Program-made: the position numbers and the translations under genes | Assembly (NCBI RefSeq): GCF_030936135.1 | Contig: NC_082595.1 | Span: forward strand, 112,050,334-112,114,333 | DNA: 64,000 bases | DNA from: Gavia stellata | Lineage: Eukaryota > Chordata > Aves > Gaviiformes > Gaviidae | Direction: 5' to 3' | The notes under the pieces: model-generated | The model's input: the letters and a program-made list of their open reading frames with translations, nothing else | Databases searched by the model: none | Told to the model about the DNA's origin: nothing | Shown here: positions 28,901 to 38,985 of the stretch, piece by piece | How the letters are laid out: each line of letters opens with the position of its first letter | Numbering within the stretch: the stretch's first letter is position 1

Positions 28901-31900
28901 TTGAAATGTTTAATTAAGTCAGAGTAAATTGCGCCGGGGGATCAGGTAACGCCTGTTGCTTGGGGGGAAAAAAAGGAAAAAACCAAAAAAAGGGGGAAAA
29001 AAGGAAAATATTGCTGTTTTCTGATCTGTTTGCTGCTTCGGAGGAAGGCAAATCGCCTCTCGGGTGCTGCTTTTTGGGGTGCAGCCGCGGGGGCGCGGGC
29101 TCACGGCCCCCCTCCCCGCAGGGCATCCCGCAGGTTGTGCTGGTCGGCCACGACTGGGGCGGTGCCGTGGTCTGGAACATGGCTCTCTTCTACCCCGAGA
29201 GGGTGAGGTGGGTCCTTGGGGACCGGCCGTACCCCTCCCCGCATCCCCCCCAGGGGCATGGGGTACCCCGGATCCTATCCTGTCCCTACAGCAAAGCCCT
29301 GGCTCACGCTGGGCACCCCAAATCCGGGTGCCACGCTGACTCTGTCCCCCCCCCCATGATGTCCCAGAGCCGTGGCCTCGCTGAACACCCCGTACCGACC
29401 CGCCGACCCCACCGTGGACATCGTGGAGAAGATGAAGACCTATCCCACCTTTGATTACCAGTTCTACTTCCAGGAGCCGGTGAGTCCAGAACCACCAATT
29501 TTATCCTTCACCCCTCTTTTGGGGCTTACACCCCCCCGGGGTACGGGGACGTGCCTGTGTCGGGGTCCCCAGCTCATGGCCGGGCATCGCCTGCCCCATA
29601 GCCGGGTGCCAAACCGTGGGGCTCTCGCTGTCACCCCGGCTGCAAATGGGTTGTGATCCCCCTGCCAGACCTTGTTCCCTCGGCAAAAAACCATCCCCAT
29701 CCTCCAGCCGAGCCCCGATGGGCGGCAGGATCCGGCCCCGGGGTGGGTTGGGTCCCTGGGGAGGGTTGGCATCACCCGCGGTGCTCCCTCGCCCCCCTGT
29801 GCAGGGCGTCGCAGAGGCAGAGCTCGAGAAGGACGTAGGCCGGACCCTGAAGGTCCTGATCCGCTCCACGCGCCCGGAGGTAGGTGTGGGGCTGAGGGTG
29901 GACCTGGGGCGGGAGCAGAGGGCTTCGCAGCCTGCCCATGGCCAACCCAGCCTGATGTCCTCTCCAAGCCCTGCTAGCCTTGTTGGGGCTCTGCCTGTGG
30001 CACCCGCTCTCCTTCCACCTCGCCTGTGCCAGGAGCCAAAAGCTTCGGGAGTGGCTTTGCAGTGGCCCCCAGTGACCCTCAGGCACGCCCCACCCCGTGT
30101 CTGCCATCCTTTTGCTACCTGTCCGCAGCAAAGTCTGCAGTCAGCCATCAGTAGGGACCAGAGTGAACGCATCCTTGTGAGCAGCGGAGCAGGGCCCACA
30201 CCTCTTTAGGACTCAAAGCTGACCCTGACTAAGGATCGAGAAGACCTCTAGAAGGCTGTGCTGCCTGGTGGGGGGAGAGCCAGCCCAGGGAACAGCAAAT
30301 TTGTGGGGTGACTGTCTCGGCGTGGCCTGGCAGGGGCTCCTGCTCTCCCCCTGCCCTCGCAGTGCCAGTGCCGCTCGCTTCCTTAACCCCTGCAAATGTT
30401 AATGTCTCGCTTCAGGGTGAAAACCTTTGAGGTTTAAAATAACAGCGCCCCGGGAGCACGCAGGAGGCCATGCCTCGCCAGCGGCATCCTTCTGCCATCC
30501 CCGCCGGCTGCTCCCGGCTCTGTGTCCCAGGGCTGCGCGGTTGGTTCCTGCATCCCTCGGGGTGCAGCGATGCTCCATGCCCGCTCCCGGCTCTGTGTCC
30601 CAGGGCTGCGTGGTCGGTTCCTGCATCCCTCGGGGTGCAGCGATGCTCCATGCCCGCTCCCGGCTCTGTGTCCCAGGGCTGCGTGGTCGGTTCCTGCATC
30701 CCTCGGGATGCAGTGATGCTCCGTGCCCGCTCCCGGCTCTGTGTCCCAGGGCTGCGTGGTCGGTTCCTGCATCGCTCGGGATGCAGTGATGCTCCGTGCC
30801 CGCTCCCGGCTCTGTGTCCCAGGGCTGCGCAGTCGGTTCCTGCATCCCTCGGGATGCAGCGATGCTCTGTGCCTGCTCCCGGCTCTGTGTCCCAGGGCTG
30901 CGCGGTCGGTTCCTACATCCCTCGGGATGCAGTGATGCTCCGTGCCCACTCCCGGCTCTGTGTCCCAGGGCTGCGTGGTCAGTTCCTGCATCCCTCGGGA
31001 TGCAGTGATGCTCCGTGCCCACTCCCGGCTCTGTGTCCCAGGGCTGCGCAGTCGGTTCCTGCATCCCTCGGGATGCAGCGATGCTCGATGTTGGCTCCGG
31101 GCGCGGAGGGGAGCCCCAAACCTGCCTGGCAGCCACGGGGAGCCCCCCCGGGATGAGTTTCCCCCCTGGGTGCGGTGCTGCTCTCTGCCCTCGGTCCCCT
31201 CTCTCCGCAGGACCGCCTGCCCTTCGCGCTCAACTTCCACCGGGTCCGGGAGCGAGGTAAGGGGGGGAGACCTCGCTGTGGGGCGGGGATGCTGCGGGGG
31301 GGGATGCCACGGGTGGGACCTGGCAGCGGTGCTGTGCCTCTCGTTGCAGGGGGGCTGCTGGTGGGCTTCCCTGAAAACCCCCCCGCCAGCCAGATCCTGC
31401 ACGGCCCCGAGCTACAATACTACATCCAGCGCTTCCAGAAATCCGGCTTCAGGTAGGGCAGGAGCCCGGGGGGCTGGTGGGGTACCCCCCTGCTGCAGAA
31501 GGGGGACCCCCAAACCCACCGAGGCTTTGCATTATAACCCCAAGAAGGGGCGAGGCTGGCCGGGGGAGGCTGCTTTTCCCTTGCAGGCTCTTCCCATGCC
31601 GGCTGTGCCGCGGGCAGCGGGATGGTCCCCGCCGTGGCGTCGGCAGGAGCTGAGTCCCAGCATCTCCACCCCGTTCCCGTCTCTCCCAGTGGCCCCTTGA
31701 ACTGGTACCGCAACATGCGACCCAACTGGCGCTGGGCACTCTCTGCCAAGGACAGGAAGGTGGGGACTGATCCTGCCCTGCGGGGAGCATTTGCAGACCC
31801 CACCTTGTCACCTGTGTCCCCTATAGATCACAATGCCAGCGCTGATGGTCACGGCCGGGAAGGACATGGTGCTGCATCCCAGCATGAGCAGGGGCATGGA

Positions 31901-32466
31901 GGAGTGGGTAAGCCAAGCGTCGTCCCGTCCCACCCCAGCCCTGCCCGGGACCGGCGTGCACCAAAGCCATCCCGCTTCCATAAGATCCCACCACGGGATC
32001 CATCATGCTGAGATGGGCTGGATTTGGCCCGGATATGGGGACACCACTTGATAAGGGGGGACAGGCTGATACGGGGAGGGGAGAGGGGGGTATTTGCCTT
32101 CTCTCCTGCCAAAACGAAGAGCTGGGGAAGCAGGGACAGCCCGGGCTGGGCTCTCCTGGTGCCCAGCGTGCCGGATCCTGGCACGAACCAACCCCTCTCC
32201 GCTCTCCTGCATCCCTGCAAAGATCCCGCAGCTGCGCCGGGAGCACATCGAGGAGTGCGGGCACTGGACGCAGATGGAGAGGTACCGCGGCCGGCGGGCA
32301 CGACCTCGCTCCGTCGGAGCCAGGCTCCCCCTTCTCCGGGGGGAAGCCAGATCCCACCCCAGCTCTTTGCCGTCCCCCCAGGCCGGCGGCACTGAACAGG
32401 ATCCTGGTGGAGTGGCTGGAGGGGCTCCCCCCCGACACCCCCCCACCCAAGATCTCCAGGCTGTGA
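22733..32466 (+). CDS. EPHX2: Bifunctional epoxide hydrolase 2 (soluble epoxide hydrolase)
   Basis: Nineteen exons: 22733-22833, 24152-24236, 24378-24537, 25195-25385, 25501-25623, 25934-26008, 26342-26437, 26741-26819, 26994-27028, 27132-27158, 29122-29207, 29368-29479, 29805-29879, 31211-31256, 31350-31452, 31690-31759, 31827-31907, 32223-32281, 32382-32466; 562 residues, all phases close. The enzyme hydrolyses lipid epoxides to diols in cytosol and peroxisome. The C-terminal alpha/beta hydrolase is complete: HGFP oxyanion loop (265-268), nucleophile D335 in GHDWGG, lid tyrosines Y383 and Y471, acid D501, base H529 in GHWTQ. The N-terminal HAD phosphatase keeps D9, TNNW, RKPD and LLDD but has Gly at position 11, where human has Asp. 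The C-terminus is SRL, a classical peroxisomal PTS1. Intron 5 has a GC donor (CAG|GCATGT). The start codon lies in GCCATGG. Exon number equals human EPHX2. Confidence 0.97.
23008..23200. repeat. Short minisatellite, GGATGTGGGGTGCAGGCTGG units
   Basis: Five degenerate units of about 40 bp in EPHX2 intron 1, each with a TGGGGTGCA core. Confidence 0.75.
25621..25629 (+). other. EPHX2: GC splice donor of EPHX2 intron 5
   Basis: The exon must end after CAG at 25623 for the phase to match the next exon at 25934 (CTTCACAGC). The intron then starts GCATGT. The nearby GT at 25627 would shift the frame, so a GC-AG intron is the simplest reading. Confidence 0.7.
27159..29121 (+). other. EPHX2: EPHX2 intron 10 (about 2 kb)
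   Basis: The largest EPHX2 intron besides introns 1 and 13. It has A-rich and T-rich patches (27825-27865, 28015-28026, 28970-29005) but no repeat element I can name and no exon. The 257-residue open frame at 28154-28927 looks like chance. Confidence 0.7.
30511..31094. repeat. 73-bp minisatellite, eight copies, in EPHX2 intron 13
   Basis: The unit begins CTCCCGGCTCTGTGTCCCAG. Starts fall exactly every 73 bases: 30511, 30584, 30657, 30730, 30803, 30876, 30949 and 31022. Copies differ by only a few bases. Since 73 is not a multiple of 3, each copy shifts frame, yet all frames stay open, giving several overlapping false ORFs. Confidence 0.96.
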
Positions 32467-32519
32467 GCGGGGCCCGCGGGCAGAGCCCTGCCCTGTGCCG
32501 TCCCTCCTCCCCAGGCTGA

Positions 32520-32612
32520 TTTTTGCCTTTTAGAGTTTAATCTTTACCTTTAGGGTTTGTTTTTTTGCCTTTAGGGTTTGATTTTTATTTTTTTCTTTAG
32601 GGTTTGATTTGT
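32520..32612 (+). repeat. TTTAGGGTTTG repeat in the EPHX2 3' UTR
   Basis: Three copies of CTTTAGGGTTTG(A/T)TTTTT spaced about 25-35 bp, plus a diverged first copy (TTTTAGAGTTTAATC). Confidence 0.8.
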
Positions 32613-32953
32613 ATTTGTGGGAGGGGGTTGATGGGTGGAAGTGATGGGTGAGCCGGAGTTGGGAGGAGGGTGGCACAAAGCATCACCCCGGCTCTGTACA
32701 GCTAAAAGAGTCCCGGTGAGCTCTCATGGGGGTCCTGGGAGAGGGTTTGGGGCTGGGCCCATCCTCGTGCCATGGCAGGGGCTGCACCGGGGCTGCCCCA
32801 TCACCCTGACCCCATCCCAGGGGCTCCCCTCGCTCGGGGGTTTGGCCGGAGGGTCCTGGATCGTGGCGGGGTTGGTTTTGATGTGGAGGTTTTAATGCGC
32901 TAATAATAATTAATGCTGCCTGAGAAATCGCCTTCTGCCTCGTAACGCTGAGA

Positions 32954-32959
32954 AATAAA
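32954..32959 (+). promoter_or_regulatory. EPHX2: Polyadenylation signal of EPHX2
   Basis: AATAAA about 490 bp after the EPHX2 stop codon, followed by GT-rich sequence further on. Confidence 0.8.
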
Positions 32960-34014
32960 GCCCCAAGTGACCCCAGCACCCCGGCTCTCCCCGTGCTCCT
33001 TAGGGCGCAGGTTCACCCAGCATCTCGCTGCCTCTCCCCCTCCTCCCCGTGGCCCATCCCCGTGGTGTCAGGGCTCAGCCCCTGCCTGCAGCCACCTTCC
33101 CCTGAGCTCCCAGCCCTTCTCCTGGCCCCAACAGACATGACAAACAGACATCCAGGACGGCATAAGGATTTGGGCAAACACGCTTGGTATTTCCCCCCCT
33201 CAAATTCTCCCCAACCCTCAACTATTTTCATCCGGGGCTTTGCGGTTTGTCTGTCTGCATCCCTCCTTCCAGCGCTTCCCTGCTCTGCCAGCAAGCCCAG
33301 GGGAATGTTTTGCATCCGGATTCATCCCTGCAAAAAGTTGCGTTGCTGCGTGGATTTGGGGTGAGAAAAAAAAATACCCCAGCCCTTGGATGGGCAGGGA
33401 GAGGTTTAAACCTGCTCCCTCCAGCCCGGAGTTATCCGTACCCCCGGCTCTCATCCTCCATGGGTTTGCTGGCAGCGGGGGCAGCCTCCGGAGTGGGTTT
33501 CAGAGCTGCTTTGGCCTCTGCTGATGAAATGTAAAATCCAAGAACATCATCCCTGGGCAGCCGGGAGCTGTGGCCAAGCATCCGCCCCGGAGCCCTGCCC
33601 GGAAAGCCAGGCGGGCGCTGCCAAAACAGCCTCTCCCACGGCACTGGCATCTGGGGCTGGGGTTTTAATGGGTGTCTGCAGCCTCCTGCCCCCCCAGGGG
33701 CTCGACCTGGGGGTTTCCACCCGGCTCGTGGGGGGCTGCAGGGTTGCGGCAGTGCCCAGCAGTGCACCAGTCCCCCCGCAGATGCTGGGACTGCCTTGGG
33801 CAGGGAGGGGGGCCTGCAGAGAGCTCCCAAACCCCCTTCCCTCCTTGCACACTGTATAATTCCCCCCCCACACCCCCTACATTGCCACAGCGGGGCATTG
33901 CTCCAGCAGCCCCCTCCCGCAGATTCCCCCCCCGACACCAGCTCTGTGCCCCCTCTCCTGCAGCCCAGACCAGCTTCTCCAGCTCCCACCCCCCCACCCT
34001 GCCTGTGTACGTCC
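32960..34014. other. EPHX2-GULO intergenic, left part
   Basis: Mixed GC-rich sequence; nothing recognisable and no supportable exon. Confidence 0.5.
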
Positions 34015-35195
34015 TCAGCCCCGTGGGTGCACGCATCTTTGGTGCACGTGCATCCCCTGTTCCCCGGGTGCACGCATCCTTGGTCCCCTGGGTGCACACA
34101 GCCTCAGTCCCCCGTCTGCATGTTCTCCTTGGCTCCTCAGATGCTCATACACTTGGTCCCCCCCAGTGCACATGGCCTCCGTCCCCTCGGTGCACGCATC
34201 CTCAGTGCCCAGGGTGCATGTGTTCCTGGTCCCCCCCGGGTGCATGCATCCTCTGTCCCTGGGGTGCCCGTCTCCTTGGCCCCCCCAGTGTATGCATCCC
34301 CAGTCTCCAGGACGCACATGTCCCTGGTCCCCCAGGTGCGTACATCCCTGGTCTCTGGGGTGCATGTGTCCCCAGTCCCCTGGTGCATACGTCCTCTGAC
34401 CCTGGGGTGCACGTGTCCCTGGTCCCCCGGGTGCATGCGTCCTCTGTCCCTGGGGTGCGCTTGTCCTCGGTCCCCCCGATGCATGCATCCCCAGTCCCCT
34501 GGTGCATGCATCCTCTGACCCTGGGGTGCATGTGTCCCTGGTCCCCCAGCTGCATGCATCCTCTGTCCCTGGGGTGTGCCCATCTCCTTGGCCCCCCTGG
34601 TGTATGCATCCCCAGTCCCCAGGATGCACATGTCCCTGGTCCCCCGCGTGCGTACATACCTGGTCTCTGGGGTGCCTGTGTCCTCAGTCCCCTGGTGCAT
34701 GCATCCTCTGACCCTCGGGTGCACGTGTCCTTGGTCCCCCAGGTGCACATGTCCTCAGTGCCCGGGGTGCATGTGTCCCTTGTCCCCCCACAGCTGCATG
34801 CGTCCTCTATCCCTGGGGTGCACATGTCCTTGTCCCCCCCCGGTGTATGCATCCCCAGTCCCCAGGATGCACATGTCCCTGGTCCCCCGCGTGCGTATAT
34901 CCCTGGTCTCTGGGGTGCATGTATCCCTGGTCCCCCTGGTGCGTGCATCCCCAGTCCCCTGGGTGCATGCATCCTCTGACCCTGGGGTGCACACGTCCTC
35001 AGTGCCTGGGGTGCACGTGTCCCTGGTCCCCCGGGTGCACGCACCCTCAGTCCCCTGGATGCACGTGCCCTTGGCTCCTCGGGTACACGCGTGCTTGCCC
35101 CCCCCCCCAGGTGCACATGGCCTCAGTCCCTTGGGTGCATGCACCCTCCATCCCTGGGATGCACGTGTCCTCGGGTGCACGCATCCTCGGCACAT
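34015..35195. repeat. Large minisatellite, GGGGTGCACGTGTCCCTGGTCCCC units
   Basis: About 1.2 kb of degenerate units near 28-31 bp, each with a GGGTGCA(C/T)G core followed by TCC(C/T)(T/C)(G/A)GTCCCC. Longer blocks recur, for example CCCAGTCCC(C/T)(A)GGA(T/C)GCACATGTCCCTGGTCCCCC near 34300, 34615 and 34857. It produces a 435-codon + frame and minus-strand frames of 200-300 codons, all artefacts. Confidence 0.94.
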
Positions 35196-36643
35196 TCTGT
35201 GAGCTCTGATGCCCACGCAGACCGGTGGGATGGAGTTAGCCCAGGGTGAGTGGTCGGGATGAAGACACCCCACCGCTTGCAAAGCAGGGACCCAGGAAAC
35301 CAGTTGAGCCAAAGCAGACTTGGGCTTCAATGCCGGCACGGCCAGAGCAATGCAAACAAACACCATCAGAATTGATGCGAAGTCCCACCCTGATTTCCTC
35401 TGGGGCCTCGCTCGGTCTCTCGGAGGGTTTATTCCCAGGAGAAATCCTCCAGCCATAAACATGAGCGATGGCACTGGCTGCCGCCACCTAACAGCACCCG
35501 TGGGGCCGAGCCCCGGTGCGATGGATGGAGTCTGAAATGAAGAAATACATCTGACTGTAGACCAAACTCCTCTGGGCCATTTCTTTTCACAGCTCGAAGC
35601 CTCTCACAGTGATCTCGGGTGTGGCGGAAGGAGAGGGAATGCATCCCTTGGGATGCTGCAGAGCTGGGGAGCTCGTACCAGCAAAAACCCCTCCAGGGTG
35701 GATGTGGTCTCCGTCTGCCCGACGCACTGTGGCTCTGTCCTGCTCCTTGCTCAGCATTTTGATGTAAAAAGGAAGAAGAAAATGTTTGGAAGACCTCAGG
35801 GTGGGTTTCAAACCCCCGATCCCAGCAGCAGAGGCTTGGAAGAAGAAACAATCTCCCAAAGCCCCGGGGTGAGGGGCAGCTCCGGGAGCTCCCAGGGCAG
35901 CTCGCAAAAGGCTCCGTTAATTTTTTGAGAGATGCTTGCAATTCCCACTCTACAAATCCAAACTCTCACCTTTGAGAACAACAGAAAAAATGGATATCAA
36001 GAGGAAAAATCATGACGTGTCCCCAGGGAAGCGGAGGCTCAGCTGCTCTGAGCGGGCGGGTGACAGCAGCAGCACCCGACGTGTCTGGGACCCGGCAGTG
36101 AGGACAGGGCTCTGTTTGCAAGGGTGTTTGCATGGTGATGCACAGCTCAAGGGGGCGAAAACGAGGGCAGAACCCCCCAAAATCTCTCTGCGCTCGCTGG
36201 TGCCGGTGGCGATGGACGTGGTTGCAAACCCCTCCAAAGGTCAGCGAGCAGGATCCTGGGATGGCTGAGCCCCACCGTCCCCGGGACGCGTTGCTCCGAT
36301 CACCGAGGGCAGGCAGCAACCCTCCATCGCCGCCGCCATTTCCCGGGAGACTCACTCCCCCACCGAGCCCCCTGCGCAGGAATTAAAGCTTCATGTCCCA
36401 TTATTTATCCTCCATCAGGTTTTTTAGCGCTTAGTAAGACACCGGCCGGGGACAGCGGCGGAAGCGCATGTTCGGTCGCCCTCCCCAACCTGGCTCTGCT
36501 TCCCAGGAGAAGCCGGTGGCAGTGGTGCTGTGGTACAAGGGACAAGTGGATATGGGGGGGACAATCACCCCCAGGGTTTCTCCCATCCCTCTGACCCCAC
36601 CGGGGTCTGCAATGGCTGTGATGAGTCTCCACTGGGAAATGGC
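35196..36643. other. EPHX2-GULO intergenic, middle part
   Basis: Unique-looking sequence between two minisatellites. I saw no exon, RNA gene or named transposon. Confidence 0.5.
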
Positions 36644-37428
36644 TGCTGGATGGGGTGCACAGGGTGCAGGATGCGCACGTGGGGTGCAGGGTGCACACAC
36701 GGGGTGCAAGGTGCACACATGGGGTGCACGGTGTGCACGCTGGGTGCAAGATGCACACATAGGGTGCAGGGTGCGCACACGGGGTGCAAGATGCACACAT
36801 GGGGCGCAGAGTGTGCACGTGGAGTGCAGGGTGCGGGCACTGGGGTGCAGGGTGCACTCACAGGGTGCAGCGTGCATGCACGGAGTGCAGGGTGCACATG
36901 CAGGGTGCAGGGTGCACACACAGAGTGCACACGGAGTGTAGGGTGCGGCATCAGGGTGAAGGGTGCACACATACGGTGCAAGGTGCACACATGGGGTGCA
37001 GGCACAGGGGTGCAGGGTGCAGGTACAGGGGTGCAGGGTGCACACACGGGGTGCACAGTGCAAGTACTGGGGTGCAGCGTTCACACACGTGATGCAAAGT
37101 GCACACACAGGGTGCAAGGTGCAGGCACTGGGGATGTAGGGTGCACACGCAGGATGCTGGGTGCACACACAGGGTGCAGGGTACACACATGGGGTGCAGG
37201 GTGCAGGCACCAGAATGTAGGGTGCACACATGGGGTGCAGGGCGCATGCATGGAGTGCAGGGTGTGGGCATCAGGGTGCAGGGTGCACACGTATGGTGCA
37301 GGGTGCACACGTATGGTGCAGGGTGCACACGCAGGGCGCAGGGTACACGCATGGGGTGCAGGGCGCACACACGGGGTGCAGGGTGCAGGCACCGGGGTGC
37401 ACACAGGGGATGCAGGGTGCAGGCAGAG
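36644..37428. repeat. Minisatellite, GGGGTGCAGGGTGCACACA units
   Basis: About 40 degenerate units of 15-21 bp based on TGGGGTGCAGGGTGCACACA. Variants with GGTGCAGGCACTGGGG alternate. Long His/Cys/Gly-rich (+) and Cys/Thr/Pro-rich (-) frames are artefacts. Confidence 0.95.
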
Positions 37429-38715
37429 CCTGGCAGGGTCACGCTGGGGGACTGCGGAGGGTGCAGAGCCCCAGACCCTGGGGCTGACATACTGGCAGGG
37501 TCTGTCGGGGCGACCTTGCCCCATGCATGCAGCAGGTGGGCTGGAAAACCCACAGCTGCCGGGGCTCCCTCGAAACCCATCTGAAATGGAAAAAAATAAA
37601 TTAATATCTAGGTAGAAGCAGCAAAAGCAGAGCCGCCTTGGGGCACGGGCTGTGGGAAGGAGCTGGGCCTAATCCTGCACCTCCCAGGACCTCACCCCAC
37701 AACAGCCTCCAGCACCGGCACCAGCGGGCAAGGCCCCCTTCGCCCCACGGGGTTTGGGCGCAGGAGGGCAGGATTGCACCCACCAGGCTTGATGGCACCC
37801 GGTTACATTTCAACCCAGCCTGGCCCTGGACTCTGGGATGGCTCCGGCTTTGCCCCGGGGATGCTTGGTTAATATTTCAGCCACGCTGGGACCAAAACCG
37901 CCCAGGTTTGCCGGGTGCCAAGGGCGAAGGTCCCTCTGGGGCCAACACGCCTTTGCACGGCTCAAACCGCAGCGTCAACACCCCCCCGGGGACCCGAACC
38001 CACGCCGGTGGCACGATGTGACCAGCTCTGCTTGTCCCCTGGACCAAAAGCCCCTGGAAATGTGCTGTTTTCCTCTGCTTTCAATCAGTTCCTCCCTCAA
38101 AGGCTGCGAGGCACCCATGGGTGCTGGCAGCAGGGATGCTGATCTGCAGGGAGGACACGGTGGGACTCGGGCTGTGCCTGGTGGTGACAACTAAGGGACA
38201 ACCTCTCCCTGCTCCCATACAGCATCCAGCTCGGCTCCTGTCCTCTCCTCCTCCAGATGTTGCTCACTGGCCCTGTTTCGGAATGGAAGCAATTAACTCG
38301 GAAACGAGAAAAGAGGAAAAAAAGCCCTTGGAGATTGAGAAGTAAAGAATAAAAGCTGCCCATAATTAAATTTCAACTGGTTTATTTTTAAATGCAGACA
38401 AAAGAAGGCAAAAAAAACCCCAAACCCCACCTGATTTCTGCCTGGCCTGAGATACTGCTCGAACGGCTCTCAAGACTCAGACACTCAAAGAGCTTCAGCA
38501 AAGCGCTCCTGCCTCAGTTTCCCCACTGCCGTAGGGCAGGCAGCAGCTCTGGGAGCCCCCCCAAGGGCAGGCAGCTCTGGGGAGGAGCGTGGCGGGCAGG
38601 GAACAGGGGGGAAGGCTCCAGCCACAAGCCAAATTTTTGGGCAAATCCCATCTCCGTGCTCCCGCACGGAGCCTCACACATCCACCCCTCCAGCACAGCT
38701 GCGAGGCCGGCTCCC
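37429..38715. other. EPHX2-GULO intergenic, right part
   Basis: No gene supported. An AT-rich patch is at 38340-38400. Confidence 0.5.
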
Positions 38716-38985
38716 TGCAGTCTGGGAATGCACTGCAGTCTGGGAATGCACTGCAATTTGGGAATGCATTGCGATTGGGAGTGCGCTGCAGTTTTGGAAC
38801 TCATAGCAATTTGGGAACTCTGCAATTTGGGAATGCACTGCAATTTGGGAATGCATTGCAATTGGGAGCGCACTGCAGTTTTGGAACTCATTGCAATTTG
38901 GGAATGCGCGGCAATTTTGGAACTCACTGCGATTTGGGAGTGCCTTGCAATTTGGGAACACGTTGCAACACGGGAATGCGTTGGC
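38716..38985. repeat. Minisatellite, GCAATTTGGGAATGCACT units
   Basis: About 15 units of 17-19 bp with the core TTTGGGAATGCATTGCAA and variants TTTTGGAACTCATTGCAA. Confidence 0.93.

Noticed and set aside
28154-28927. 257-codon + frame inside EPHX2 intron 10
   Set aside because: Lies between well-defined EPHX2 exons, with no acceptor and donor pair in a compatible phase and no recognisable sequence.
30511-31094. Regular 73-bp spacing suggesting a CRISPR array
   Set aside because: The whole unit is repeated with no unique spacers, and the context is a vertebrate intron.
30434-31402. 322-codon minus and 228-252-codon plus frames
   Set aside because: The 73-bp repeat shifts frame at each copy and is open in every frame; it lies inside an EPHX2 intron.
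33672-37615. Frames of 435, 304, 361 and 266 codons between EPHX2 and GULO
   Set aside because: All lie in minisatellites with GGGGTGCA cores; no domain, signal peptide or splice context.
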